In this document: positions 7,365 to 16,826 of the stretch, piece by piece
How positions within the stretch are numbered: position 1 is the first letter of the stretch
Layout: each line of letters opens with the position of its first letter
Assembly (NCBI RefSeq): GCF_014078545.1
Contig: NZ_MU078715.1
Location: 1-64,000 of the forward strand
Direction of reading: 5' to 3'
DNA: 64,000 nucleotides
DNA from: Nitrosopumilus sp. b1
GTDB lineage: Archaea; Thermoproteota; Nitrososphaeria; Nitrososphaerales; Nitrosopumilaceae
Program-made: the position numbers and the translations under genes
The notes under the pieces: model-generated
What the model saw: only the letters and a program-made list of their open reading frames with translations
Database searches by the model: none
Told to the model about the DNA's origin: nothing

Positions 7365-9434
7365 CTAAATCAACAATATCAGAACTACGAAGAGTAGTCC
7401 TGCTCCAAATACGAATAGATATGATTGTGCAACACCAGTTTGAGTTCCCTGAACTACTTTTGCTCCCCATCCTACTGCCTTTTGTAATCCTACATTCATG
7501 CCATAGTCAATGGCTGTCTTCTCAAAGTAGCGGAATACACCACGTGCTAGCCATAATGGTGCTACAACAAAGCACCAATAGATAATTGCATTAAGATACC
7601 ATCTGTTTAACATAACTTTGTGAATTCCATAGAAGAAGAGATTAGAGTTTACAAATTTGACAGGATCAACCCATCTACCAATGTAGAATATGTATCCAAG
7701 TCCAATTCCTATGGCAAATGCTACTAATGATGCACCCAATGCAACGGGGTTGAGTCCCTGTAGGAATTCAGGCAATATTGAATGCTCATCTGCATGATGT
7801 AAGGAATGAATTCCAAATGAATGCTCCAAATACTCTGCAAATAATTCGTGTATTCCACCTTCTACTGACAATCCAATAATTCCTATTCCAATAGTCAAGA
7901 CTGCAAGAATACCATATGGTACCCACATTGACAATGGAGCTTCATGAATGTGATGTCCTTCGGATTCCATCTTTTCAACGTGTTTGCTCTTTGGACCAAA
8001 GAAGACCATTCCAATCATTCTTGTTGTGTAAAATGCTGTAATGATAGCAGTGAGTACGGCAATTGCAAATATTGGTAATGCCCATTCGTTTCCTGATTCA
8101 TACACTGATGCAAAGATTGCATCTTTACTCCAGAAACCTGTTGTGATAAATGGGGCTCCCATCAGACCAAGTCCTGCTGCCCACATAAACGCATAAGTCT
8201 TTTTCATGTGTTTTCGCAGACCACCCATATCGGTCATAAATCGCGAGCCAACAATATGCAGCAACGAACCGGCTGCCATGAAGAGTGAAGCCTTAAACAT
8301 TGCATGAGATATCAAGTGGAAAAATCCTGCAGTATAACCATCAACAAATTGTTCAGATAAACCTGCAATACCTAATGCCATCATCATATATCCTATTTGA
8401 GAACCTGTAGAGTATGCAAGAACTTTCTTAATTTCTGGATTGACCATGCCTTGAGTGGCAAGCAATAATGCAGTAATTGCACCAACCCATGCAATAATTT
8501 CAAAGAACTGGTCTGCTAGAATTCCTGCTGCACCTAATGCAAAGAATAATGGCCCTAGTCTTGCCACAAGGAATACACCTGCCTTTACCATTGTTGCTGC
8601 GTGAATTAGGGCAGAAACTGCAGTAGGACCAGTCATTGCCTCAAGTAGCCATTCATTTAGTGGGAATTGTGCTGATTTTCCTATTGCTCCACCAAAAAGC
8701 AACACTGCTGCAGGAATAAGCAATCCTTGGGCAGACATTGTAGTTGCCCACGTAGTATCTTCAAGTAATTCTCTAAATCCAAATGTTCCAGCAAATGCAA
8801 ATATCAAAAGCATTCCAGCAACCATCATCACGTCACCGACTTTGGTCATTATGAAAGCCTTCATACCCGCATGAGTTGGAGAATAGTAATCAAGTAAACC
8901 TAGAACAGTACGTCCTTCTTTTCCAACATAGTCTTTCTTTTTATCACGATACCAGAAGCTGATCAATGCATATGATGCAAGTCCTACACCTTCCCAACCA
9001 AAGAATACCTGTAACAAGTTATCAGAAAGAACGATTAGCTGCATTGAACCAATAAAGAACATCATCCAGAACCAGAATCTTACAATGTCCTTGTCGCCTT
9101 TCATGTAACCAGTGCTGTAAATCATGATAAGGAAAGATATCCAACCTACAACATTGGACATGATAATTGCTATCGGATCAGCTAAGACTCCAGCTTTAAT
9201 TCCAATTGCATTTATCCAGTTAATCTGATCATGTACCTCATGAGCTTCTAATGCTATTGGAAGCAAAGATGCTGCAGATAATGCACTCATTAGGGCAAAT
9301 GCTACAGCAACATAACCCGTTGCTCGTTTAGATCCTTTACCTACACCTGGAATAATCATTGCTGCAGCAAATGGCAATATCCAGATTAGCCAAGCAGCAT
9401 ACTGACCAATATCAAATCCCATCATGTCAGCCAT
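7365..9434 (-). CDS. nuoL: complex I subunit L
   Basis: A 689-residue proton-pumping subunit and the largest of the three antiporter-like proteins here. The core carries GWEGVGLASYALISFWY, SAQFPLNEWLLEAMTGPT and SALIHAATMVKAGVFL, all NuoL signatures. The long C-terminal part after the core has the amphipathic region and final membrane helix (FGAGLLFVVLILLI) expected for the lateral arm. It lies 3 bases after nuoM and 11 before nuoN, so it is co-transcribed. Confidence 0.96.
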   Translation of the reverse strand: MADMMGFDIGQYAAWLIWILPFAAAMIIPGVGKGSKRATGYVAVAFALMSALSAASLLPIALEAHEVHDQINWINAIGIKAGVLADPIAIIMSNVVGWISFLIMIYSTGYMKGDKDIVRFWFWMMFFIGSMQLIVLSDNLLQVFFGWEGVGLASYALISFWYRDKKKDYVGKEGRTVLGLLDYYSPTHAGMKAFIMTKVGDVMMVAGMLLIFAFAGTFGFRELLEDTTWATTMSAQGLLIPAAVLLFGGAIGKSAQFPLNEWLLEAMTGPTAVSALIHAATMVKAGVFLVARLGPLFFALGAAGILADQFFEIIAWVGAITALLLATQGMVNPEIKKVLAYSTGSQIGYMMMALGIAGLSEQFVDGYTAGFFHLISHAMFKASLFMAAGSLLHIVGSRFMTDMGGLRKHMKKTYAFMWAAGLGLMGAPFITTGFWSKDAIFASVYESGNEWALPIFAIAVLTAIITAFYTTRMIGMVFFGPKSKHVEKMESEGHHIHEAPLSMWVPYGILAVLTIGIGIIGLSVEGGIHELFAEYLEHSFGIHSLHHADEHSILPEFLQGLNPVALGASLVAFAIGIGLGYIFYIGRWVDPVKFVNSNLFFYGIHKVMLNRWYLNAIIYWCFVVAPLWLARGVFRYFEKTAIDYGMNVGLQKAVGWGAKVVQGTQTGVAQSYLFVFGAGLLFVVLILLI

Positions 9435-9437
9435 ACT

Positions 9438-10997
9438 CTAAGCCCCCAACACTCCACTCATGTATGGAACAATTGTTTCCAAAAAGATGTCAGGATAAAG
9501 TCCAACTACAATTGTAAATCCTGCTAACACCATCATTGGTGCAAGCATGTACCAACTTCCATCTTTTACATTTGAAAGATTCTCAGGTAGTTTTCCAAAG
9601 AATACGCGTTTAAGCATCCAAAGAATGTAAGACATGGTTAAGGCGGTTGCAACAAGACCTAGTCCAAATGTTACGTATCGTAATGTAGAGCCTTCTTCAA
9701 TTGCAGTCTCTAGTGCTCCATAGAACATTATCCACTCACCCATGAATCCGCTTGTTGGTGGAACACCCATTATTGTAAGGGCTCCAATCACTGCACATAC
9801 TGCAGTGATTGGCATCTTGCCTGCAAGTCCACCTAACTTTGAGATGCTTCGGGTACCAACTTTTACTATGATTATTCCAGCGGTCATGAAGAGGATTCCT
9901 TTTCCTAATGCGTGTGTAATGTACATCATCTCAGCTCCAGACATTCCCAAAACAGAGTAGGAACCGATTCCAAAGAGAAGATATCCCATCTGGCTGATGC
10001 TAGAATATGCAAATAATCTTTTGAGATCATCTTGCATTAATGCCATTGCGCCACCATAGATCATTGTAACCAATCCCCAAACGTGGAACCAGATTGCCAA
10101 ATCTGCAAATGTCATTGGCAGGAATTCAACAATTAATCTAAAGATACCATATGCGCCGATTCCAATCATTACTGGCGATAAGAGAGCACTGATTGGAGTA
10201 GGAGCTGCTCCGTGAACCCATGGTAACCAAATATGGAACATGAATGCTGCAAGTTTTACTCCAAGTCCAATTGCTATTGCTACTGCAGACAATAACAGTA
10301 CATCTTGAGGAATTTCTGATTCACGAATATCTGCAAAGTCAAAGCTTCCAATGGAAAGACCAATCATCAAAAATCCTAAAAGAAGAACTACTGCACCAAC
10401 ATGGGTCCAGAATAGAAACATTAAAGCTATTTTTCGTCTTGGACCATCACCCCAAAACGCAATCAAAAAGAAACCAGGAATCAGCATTACCTCAAAGAAG
10501 ATGTAAAATTCAATGAGGTTTGTTGCAAGGATTGTTCCAAGCATTCCCATTGCAAATACAAGAAATAGTGCAAAGTAGATTCCAGATTGTTTGTTGATAT
10601 GTGAGTTTAATTCTGAAGAATCAACTAGTGTTGTTGTCTGTCCAGAGCCTTCAGCTGCAGCCTCTTTGTTATTTTCTTCAAATTGTTCTTTAAATTTGTG
10701 AACCATGTATGGTTTTGAGTACAAAGCCAATATTGTACTGAGAACATAGATCATTATTGCAAATGGTGATGCCAAGCCATCAAGGACAAATCCAAATTCA
10801 CCAAATAGTTCGGTCCACTGATAATGCTCTTCGTATGTTCCGTTGAGAGCAGTCAAAATTACAAGGACAGTACAGTAAAGCAATACTCCAAAGGTAAACC
10901 ATGTTGCTGCATTTGGTCCGGCGTTTCGACCAATTATGTAGGCTACTGGTGAGAGTAATAGAGGCAAGAATACTGCCTGCATTAATGCAAATTCCAT
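9438..10997 (-). CDS. nuoM: complex I subunit M
   Basis: A 519-residue proton-pumping membrane subunit. The NuoM patterns FYIFFEVMLIPGFFLIAFWG, KLAAFMFHIWLPWVHGAAPT and FAYSSISQMGYLLFG are visible, with the conserved Glu of helix 5 and the Lys of helix 7. A hydrophilic insert rich in Glu, Ala and Ser lies near residues 100-135 between early helices; it is longer than usual. Its ATG overlaps the nuoK stop by one base (TAATG), which suggests translational coupling. Confidence 0.96.
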   Translation of the reverse strand: MEFALMQAVFLPLLLSPVAYIIGRNAGPNAATWFTFGVLLYCTVLVILTALNGTYEEHYQWTELFGEFGFVLDGLASPFAIMIYVLSTILALYSKPYMVHKFKEQFEENNKEAAAEGSGQTTTLVDSSELNSHINKQSGIYFALFLVFAMGMLGTILATNLIEFYIFFEVMLIPGFFLIAFWGDGPRRKIALMFLFWTHVGAVVLLLGFLMIGLSIGSFDFADIRESEIPQDVLLLSAVAIAIGLGVKLAAFMFHIWLPWVHGAAPTPISALLSPVMIGIGAYGIFRLIVEFLPMTFADLAIWFHVWGLVTMIYGGAMALMQDDLKRLFAYSSISQMGYLLFGIGSYSVLGMSGAEMMYITHALGKGILFMTAGIIIVKVGTRSISKLGGLAGKMPITAVCAVIGALTIMGVPPTSGFMGEWIMFYGALETAIEEGSTLRYVTFGLGLVATALTMSYILWMLKRVFFGKLPENLSNVKDGSWYMLAPMMVLAGFTIVVGLYPDIFLETIVPYMSGVLGA

Positions 10998-11302
10998 TAT
11001 CCCTTCAAGCTCCTAAATTCAGCAATGTCGACATTCTTGTACATTCTGTAAGCTACAATAATTAGTGACAAACCTACTGCTACTTCTGCTGCGGCAATTG
11101 CAATTGAAAACAATGCCAAAGTTTGTCCACCGCTATGAGGCATGAATCTAGCAAACGCTACCAAGTTGAGATTTGCAGCATTAATGACAATCTCAACTGC
11201 AAATAGCATTCTCAAAGCATTTCGTTTTACTGATAATCCATAGATACCAATGCCCAAAAGAGCAATTGAGACAATTACAAAATCAATTAGTTCGTTGCTC
11301 AT
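10997..11302 (-). CDS. nuoK: complex I subunit K
   Basis: A 101-residue, three-helix subunit. The second helix holds LRMLFAVEIVINAANLNLVAF, with the conserved membrane Glu that takes part in proton transfer, and the third helix begins LFSIAIAAAEVAVGLSLI with the second conserved Glu. The length equals that of bacterial NuoK. It overlaps the end of nuoJ by about 20 bases and the start of nuoM by one base, within the cluster. Confidence 0.95.
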   Translation of the reverse strand: MSNELIDFVIVSIALLGIGIYGLSVKRNALRMLFAVEIVINAANLNLVAFARFMPHSGGQTLALFSIAIAAAEVAVGLSLIIVAYRMYKNVDIAEFRSLKG

Positions 11303-11795
11303 CTGAAATATCCTCCCGTCTAGCTAAAACCAATGCGCCCGTTACAGCACCTGATAAGATTAATGCCATTGCAATAAGTGCAGGCCAATAGTAAGTAAGA
11401 AAATCAGTACCAATCTCTCTAAAGTCTACTGGTGGTTCATCTGTAGTGATACTCTTGATGCCAGAATCCATGATGACAGCACCTAATGCAGTCATGAAGA
11501 CTAGCATTAATGCAATTCCAGCAAATTTTCTTCTTGGGTCTTCAATCTTTTTGAAGATTAATTCTCTTCTCACAAGCATGACTGTGAACAAAATCAATAC
11601 TGCAATAGAGCCAACATAAACTGCAAGTTGGAACATTGCTACAAATGGTGAGTCAAGTAGTAAAAAGAATCCAGCTACACCACCTAGTGTACCCATTAAT
11701 GCAATTGAACCATAAATTAAAGATCTTAATTCTAATGCTGCAATTGCAGAGCCAATTGTCAGAACAGATAATGCTAAAAACGCAGCATCAGCCAT
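11283..11795 (-). CDS. nuoJ: complex I subunit J
   Basis: About 170 residues with five hydrophobic segments. The third contains the NuoJ pattern FQLAVYVGSIAVLILFTVML, with the Tyr and the pi-bulge Gly cluster typical of the family. I place the start at ATG 11795 (MADAAFL) instead of an upstream in-frame GTG at 11804; this ATG overlaps the last 8 bases of nuoI. It forms part of the membrane arm and the E-channel region of complex I. Confidence 0.94.
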   Translation of the reverse strand: MADAAFLALSVLTIGSAIAALELRSLIYGSIALMGTLGGVAGFFLLLDSPFVAMFQLAVYVGSIAVLILFTVMLVRRELIFKKIEDPRRKFAGIALMLVFMTALGAVIMDSGIKSITTDEPPVDFREIGTDFLTYYWPALIAMALILSGAVTGALVLARREDISDEQRTN

Positions 11796-12285
11796 GAGTT
11801 GCACCTCTATCAGTAATTATTATTTCAGCATCTTGTTGAACATCAGGTTTTACCTGTAGTTGAGCTGGTGTGTATATCAGTCCCTCTTTGGAATAAGATG
11901 ATAACTCGTAATCATTAGTCATGTATAATGCATAAAATGGACAAGCATCAACACACAATCCACAGAATACACATTTTCCATAATCAATTTGTGGCATGAT
12001 TGCTTTTTTGTTTTGTTTCCATTCTTCTGGCACTTTTACCATTGCAATTGCTTCAGCAACACCTTCGCATGCTATAGAACAGAGCTGGCAACCAGTACAA
12101 TGGTCATGAAATAGCATGTGTCTTCCTTTGAGACCTGCAATACCAACACCCGTAGTTGGATCAAATTGATAACCGTCACCTACGAACTTGAGTTTTTGTT
12201 CAGGGTATCTTAGTGTGAAACGCTTTACAGCTAGGTGTTTTATTCCTGAATTCAGTGCTTTGATAATTCCACTAGCAGTTCCCAT
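11788..12285 (-). CDS. nuoI: complex I 4Fe-4S subunit I
   Basis: A 165-residue subunit with two ferredoxin-type cluster motifs: C63, C66, C69 and C73 (CTGCQLCSIAC) and C105, C108, C111 and C115 (CVFCGLCVDAC). The pair holds clusters N6a and N6b that pass electrons toward N2 on NuoB. In a complex without NuoEFG this subunit is the likely entry point for electrons from a soluble ferredoxin or similar donor; that step is inference. Its start overlaps the nuoH stop by one base. Confidence 0.96.
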   Translation of the reverse strand: MGTASGIIKALNSGIKHLAVKRFTLRYPEQKLKFVGDGYQFDPTTGVGIAGLKGRHMLFHDHCTGCQLCSIACEGVAEAIAMVKVPEEWKQNKKAIMPQIDYGKCVFCGLCVDACPFYALYMTNDYELSSYSKEGLIYTPAQLQVKPDVQQDAEIIITDRGATHG

Positions 12286-13586
12286 TACAAAATTCCCCCA
12301 GGACCAAATACTCCAGCATAAAGCAAGGTGAGTGCTATAAAGATGTTAACGAATGCAAGACCAATTAATTTGTACCAACCAATTTTCAACAACATGTCAA
12401 TTCTAATTCTTGGGAATACACCTCTTGGGAGCAATATGAAAAAGATTACAGATACTGTTTTAATTACAAACCATAAAACGCCATTAAGCATTTCTTGTGA
12501 AAATACTGGTAATCCGGGAATCTTTGCAGTGATTGGACCTGCAGTGATACCCTCAGTGATTATTTCTTCTGGGAAGGGAGGCCATATCATAGGTCCATGC
12601 CATCCACCTAGGAAGATTACTACAAACAATGCAGCAAATGCATATAATTTCAAGTAAGAACCAAGTTGAACTAGTCCATACATCATACCAGAAAATTCAG
12701 TTAACCATCCAGCAACAATTTCACTTTCTGCTTCTGGAAGATCAAAAGGAATTCTTTCTAGCTCAGCTAGAGCGCATATGAAAAATACAATTGCCCCAAC
12801 TGGTAAAAAGATAATCCAGGGGAATGAAGACTGTGATTCAATAATCTCTGTAAGATTTAGAGTTCCTGTAAGAATAACAACGCCAAGTAATGATAAGATT
12901 AATGGAATTTCAAATGAAACCATTTGGTGAAGCGCTCTAATTCCACCAATGAATGGGAACTTGCTGTTTGCAGACCAAGCAGATAAGATTGTAATTATCG
13001 GGAAGAAACCAATTACTGCAAATACTGCAATTAGACCAATGTCTACATCTGCAACAACCCATCCTCCAGGAGCTACTGGGATTAATGCAACAAATGCAGC
13101 GGCTGCCCCCACAAACAAAAGTGGTGCTGCAATAAAGATTGGCTTATCGGACTTTGCAGGAATGATAATTTCTTTTGAGATTAACTTCAGCCCATCTGCC
13201 ATTAATTGTAATATTCCCTCGACTTTTCCACAGTAAAATGGTCCAACTCTGAGCTGGAGTTTTGCTAGCATCTTTCTTTCAACAAAAATTGTGCCAGCTG
13301 CTAATAGTGCAGCAAAACCAAATCCAGGAAATGCAGCAATTCTAAAAATGTCTGTAAACATTAGTGCTTTGATTAATGGTAAAGTACGAGACGGATCCGC
13401 TAGCCATGTAAGTGCCAAGAAGGGGTTAACAAGTTCTCCATCAACTATTGGTAAATCAACATAAAACAGGATGATTTGAACAAGAGGAAGTCCAACCAGA
13501 GTTAGTAGAACAATTATCCAAAATACGTTATCAAGAACGTACTTTAGAAAATAACCCAGTCGGAATTTTGGTGCAATAATTGACAT
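12285..13586 (-). CDS. nuoH: complex I subunit H
   Basis: A 433-residue membrane subunit that joins the peripheral and membrane arms and forms part of the quinone chamber. Signatures include FAALLAAGTIFVERKMLAKLQ with the RxGP motif just after, ADGLKLISKE, and the acidic loop DLPEAESEIVAGWLTEFSG. It has an N-terminal extension of about 80 residues with an extra hydrophobic segment compared with bacterial NuoH (about 325 residues). One base separates it from nuoD. Confidence 0.96.
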   Translation of the reverse strand: MSIIAPKFRLGYFLKYVLDNVFWIIVLLTLVGLPLVQIILFYVDLPIVDGELVNPFLALTWLADPSRTLPLIKALMFTDIFRIAAFPGFGFAALLAAGTIFVERKMLAKLQLRVGPFYCGKVEGILQLMADGLKLISKEIIIPAKSDKPIFIAAPLLFVGAAAAFVALIPVAPGGWVVADVDIGLIAVFAVIGFFPIITILSAWSANSKFPFIGGIRALHQMVSFEIPLILSLLGVVILTGTLNLTEIIESQSSFPWIIFLPVGAIVFFICALAELERIPFDLPEAESEIVAGWLTEFSGMMYGLVQLGSYLKLYAFAALFVVIFLGGWHGPMIWPPFPEEIITEGITAGPITAKIPGLPVFSQEMLNGVLWFVIKTVSVIFFILLPRGVFPRIRIDMLLKIGWYKLIGLAFVNIFIALTLLYAGVFGPGGIL

Positions 13587-14720
13587 TTATCGGTCAGCCT
13601 CCACTGGCCAATAGTTCAAACTCCAGTAAACTGCTGGCATGTTACCAAGTTTTTCGCCTTTTAGGAGGTACGGCATACAAATGAGATTTCTAAATGAACC
13701 TACACTGAGTTTTAATCGGTATGGTTCTGGTTTGTTATTTGAAACAATGTGACAGCCAAGGGAGCCTCTCCCTGATTCTACTCGTCGGTAAACAGACTCG
13801 TCTCCGCCTTTTGGATTTGGTTTCAGTTTTACACGCACAGAGCCGGACTTTGGCATTTTAGCTAATGCATCACGAATTATTCTACAGCTCTCAAGCATGT
13901 CAAGCCATGGAACTTTTGATCTTGCATAAGAGTCACCTTCTTTGAGTACATTAGTTTGAAAATCAAGTTCTTCATATACATCGTATGGCTCTTTCTTTCT
14001 AATATCAAAGTCAACACCGCTTGCACGTAAGACAGAGCCGGTTGTTCCAAGTCGAATAGCATCTTCACGAGATAAAATTCCTGCATCCTGTGTTCTTGCA
14101 ATTAAGATTGGATTATCATAAAAGATTGGACCATACTCACGAATTCTCTTTTCAAAATAGTTTACCTGTCTAAGACAAACATCTTCAAAGTTTGCTGGCA
14201 AGTCATTTCTTGTACCACCTGGAACAAAATATGCGTGTGTAACTCGAGCACCTGTCATTTTTTCAAGCAAGTCGATTAAAAGTTCACGATCGCCTGCAGG
14301 CCACATAAACATAGTAGAATGTCCTAGGAATATTCCATAGATTGCCAACCAGTATAATGTGTAGACACATCGGTTTAGCTCAGATGCAATAACTCGAACA
14401 TACTTTGCACGTTCTGGAACTTCGATTCCTAAAAGATCCTCAACGCCCAAACAATATGGGTACAACACATTACATGAATCATGAATTACTGGTCTTTCAA
14501 GATGAGGAATGTTTGTAATGTAATTTCTATACTCTGCCATCTTTTCTTCTCCTCTATGGACATATCCAGGATCAGGATCACAGGATACGATATAGTCACC
14601 ATCAATTTTGATTATCAAACGCATGTGGCCAGAACCAGGATGTTGTGGTCCAACATTGAGAGTCATAATTCTCTCATCTACGCTTTCGACTGCTAAGCCT
14701 GGAGGTAATTGCTTACTCAT
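13587..14720 (-). CDS. nuoD: complex I 49-kDa-type subunit D
   Basis: A 377-residue hydrophilic subunit that shapes the quinone site with NuoB. It has the family opening MTLNVGPQHPGSGHMRLI and the block YVHRGEEKMAEYRNY. The [NiFe] hydrogenase ancestor's metal-binding cysteines are absent, as expected for complex I. It ends LNYWPVEADR, matching the usual FxxVDR-type C-terminus. It lies between nuoC and nuoH with 2-base and zero-base gaps. Confidence 0.96.
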   Translation of the reverse strand: MSKQLPPGLAVESVDERIMTLNVGPQHPGSGHMRLIIKIDGDYIVSCDPDPGYVHRGEEKMAEYRNYITNIPHLERPVIHDSCNVLYPYCLGVEDLLGIEVPERAKYVRVIASELNRCVYTLYWLAIYGIFLGHSTMFMWPAGDRELLIDLLEKMTGARVTHAYFVPGGTRNDLPANFEDVCLRQVNYFEKRIREYGPIFYDNPILIARTQDAGILSREDAIRLGTTGSVLRASGVDFDIRKKEPYDVYEELDFQTNVLKEGDSYARSKVPWLDMLESCRIIRDALAKMPKSGSVRVKLKPNPKGGDESVYRRVESGRGSLGCHIVSNNKPEPYRLKLSVGSFRNLICMPYLLKGEKLGNMPAVYWSLNYWPVEADR

Positions 14721-14722
14721 CT

Positions 14723-15283
14723 CTATCTTCCCTTTATTCTAAAGTCCTTTCTTAATGGAGGTAAATCTGCCCAATCTTCTGGGAGAAGCAATCTGCGATT
14801 ATCTGGATGATCTTCAAAGAAAACACCTAACATTTCAAAGCATTCTCTTTCATGAAATTCTACACTGTAAAATATATCTCTAAGACTTGGTAATCTAGTG
14901 GAATCCTTACCAGGACTTGGTTTGTCCTCTCTTGGAGCTCTTGTAGATAGAGCTAAGATTTGTTTTGCTAAAGTAGGATCAGTATAGGATCCCAGATGAT
15001 ACACAACCTCTATTTCTTTATCAGCAGGATAATCTACACCGCTTACAGATTCTGCATGATCAAAATTTAATTCATCGCGAATGAACTGTGCAACTTCTTT
15101 AACATTTTCTTTGCTTGCTTTGACGCCAATTCTATTTGGTTTTACAAAAGTAATTTCTGCCTTGTCGTTGAATTTTTTTGTAATCTTATCAGCAATATCT
15201 TTTTCAAATTTTGGAAGCTCTGGTTCTTTCTTTGCTACTTCCTTTTTTTCATCAGCGGCAGCTGGTTTTGTTTCAGTACTCAT
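14723..15283 (-). CDS. nuoC: complex I 30-kDa-type subunit C
   Basis: A 186-residue subunit with the NuoC signature FYSVEFHERECFEMLGVFFEDHP and the C-terminal LLPEDWADLPPLRKDFR. The first 30 or so residues are rich in Lys, Glu and Ala (for example AADEKKEVAKKEPE) and look like a flexible tail not found in most bacterial homologues. It overlaps nuoB by one base. It supports NuoD and NuoI in the peripheral arm. Confidence 0.95.
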   Translation of the reverse strand: MSTETKPAAADEKKEVAKKEPELPKFEKDIADKITKKFNDKAEITFVKPNRIGVKASKENVKEVAQFIRDELNFDHAESVSGVDYPADKEIEVVYHLGSYTDPTLAKQILALSTRAPREDKPSPGKDSTRLPSLRDIFYSVEFHERECFEMLGVFFEDHPDNRRLLLPEDWADLPPLRKDFRIKGR

Positions 15284-15807
15284 TAGACAGTCTTCCTAGC
15301 CTTCATTCTCTTAATTTTCTCCTGTAGGAGCATACATCCTTGTATAAGAGTTTCAGGTCTAGGTGGACATCCTGGAACATACACATCTACAGGTAACACA
15401 CCGTCTATGCCAGGAAGTACGTTGTAGGAATCAAAATAGAGTCCTCCGGTGATTGCACATGCACCCATTGCAATTACATACTTTGGTTCTGGCATTTGAT
15501 CATATACAAGACGCAGTCTTGGAGCCATCTTTCTTGTGATTGTTCCTTGTACAACAACAAGATCACATTGTCTAAGTGAACCAAATGCTTCAATGATGCC
15601 AAATCTTTCAACATCATATCTTGGTCCTGATGCTGCACCAAATTCTACACTGCAACAGGCCGTCTCGATGTGAACTGGCCATAATGACCAAATTCTTGAC
15701 CAATTGAGTGCATAACCTAGAGGTTGATCAATTGCCTTTTCTAAAATATCTCCCAACTTGCCAACAAACACATTAGCGGTTTGTGGAGTCACAAGATCTT
15801 TTAGCAT
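15283..15807 (-). CDS. nuoB: complex I subunit B (cluster N2)
   Basis: A 174-residue subunit that holds the terminal 4Fe-4S cluster N2. The four ligands are visible: the tandem C51-C52 (ETACCSVEF), C117 (GACAIT) and C147 (VPGCPPRP). It passes electrons to quinone at the interface with NuoD. Its length and motif spacing match bacterial NuoB. It sits between nuoA and nuoC, 42 bases after nuoA. Confidence 0.97.
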   Translation of the reverse strand: MLKDLVTPQTANVFVGKLGDILEKAIDQPLGYALNWSRIWSLWPVHIETACCSVEFGAASGPRYDVERFGIIEAFGSLRQCDLVVVQGTITRKMAPRLRLVYDQMPEPKYVIAMGACAITGGLYFDSYNVLPGIDGVLPVDVYVPGCPPRPETLIQGCMLLQEKIKRMKARKTV

Positions 15808-15849
15808 TTTATTTCCTGTCCTCCATTATACTCGGATTATAACTTGCGA

Positions 15850-16224
15850 TTACCAAATGTTTCGTCTCCCTGATTGATACAGTGCAAATGCCATTGCTGC
15901 AAACATAATTGCTAAGAATCCAATAATTGGAAGAGTGGCTGTTTTTGGAAGATTCAGAATTGTGCTTCCCCATGCGTAAAGAAAGATTGCCATTACATCA
16001 AAGACGACAAACATGAGAATGTATGCATAATATTGCATCATAAAATGAGTACGACCTTCGCCCTTTGGAACCTGACCACATTCCATTGGCAAAAACTTTA
16101 CAGGATTGCTAAGTCTTCGGGGTGCAATCATTCTGGAAATTAAAAGTGCTGGAGCTGTTGCAGCTACTGCAAACCCAAACATCATCAATATAGTACTATA
16201 GTTAGCCGCTACTTCCCCTACCAA
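15850..16224 (-). CDS. nuoA: complex I subunit A
   Basis: A 124-residue three-helix subunit and first gene of the cluster. The family signature MECGQVPKGEGRTHFMMQYYAYI in the loop after helix 1 is clear, with a Cys and acidic residues near the quinone chamber; helix 2 contains FVVFDVMAIFLYAW with the conserved Asp. The start is TTG at 16222-16224. The cluster promoter must lie between here and the divergent peroxiredoxin gene at 16343. Confidence 0.94.
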   Translation of the reverse strand: MVGEVAANYSTILMMFGFAVAATAPALLISRMIAPRRLSNPVKFLPMECGQVPKGEGRTHFMMQYYAYILMFVVFDVMAIFLYAWGSTILNLPKTATLPIIGFLAIMFAAMAFALYQSGRRNIW

Positions 16225-16342
16225 AGTAGCTTTGAAACCCTGAAGATGGTATAAAAAGCTATGCTCGGTTTTTGGATCGCAATTTTTTCTTTAAGTAAAT
16301 TTTTTGCAAAGTCCTTAATATGACTAGATCTGTTTTTGAAAT

Positions 16343-16813
16343 ATGGCCCTCAATGTAGGTGACAAGGCTCCAGCTTTTGAGCTTGTAGATACAGATCTAA
16401 AAATGAGAAAGCTTGACGAATTCAAAGGGAAAAAAGTCATTTTATCATTCTTTGTAGCTGCAAGTTCTCCAGTATGTGAGACAGAAATGTGTACTTTTAG
16501 AGATTCATGGAATGAAATTTCTAATCTTGGTGCACAGGTAATAGCAATCAGTAACGATGGACCTTTTGCAAACAAAGCATTTGCAAAACAACATAACATT
16601 AACTTTCCAGTGCTAGGTGACTATACCAGTAAGACCATAAAAGATTACGACATTCTAATGCCAGATCTTCTTCACATTAAAGACTACAATGCAGCAAAGC
16701 GTTCTGTCTTTATCGTAATGGAAGACGGTACCATTGGTTACAAGTGGGTTTCTGAAGATCCATTAAAGGAACCAAACTATAAAGAGATCAAAGAATTTCT
16801 AAAATCAAACTAA
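16343..16813 (+). CDS. peroxiredoxin (AhpC/Bcp type)
   Basis: A 156-residue thioredoxin-fold peroxidase. The N-terminal VGDKAPAFEL and the active-site segment AASSPVCETEMCTFRD place it in the peroxiredoxins. C45 is the likely peroxidatic Cys and C50 a possible resolving Cys, as in atypical 2-Cys enzymes. The proline of the PxxxTxxC active-site motif is replaced by Val38, and the Thr by Ser42. It probably reduces hydrogen or organic peroxides with thioredoxin-type donors. It is divergent from the complex I cluster across about 118 bases. Confidence 0.9.
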   Translation: MALNVGDKAPAFELVDTDLKMRKLDEFKGKKVILSFFVAASSPVCETEMCTFRDSWNEISNLGAQVIAISNDGPFANKAFAKQHNINFPVLGDYTSKTIKDYDILMPDLLHIKDYNAAKRSVFIVMEDGTIGYKWVSEDPLKEPNYKEIKEFLKSN

Positions 16814-16826
16814 TTTTTCTTTTTTA

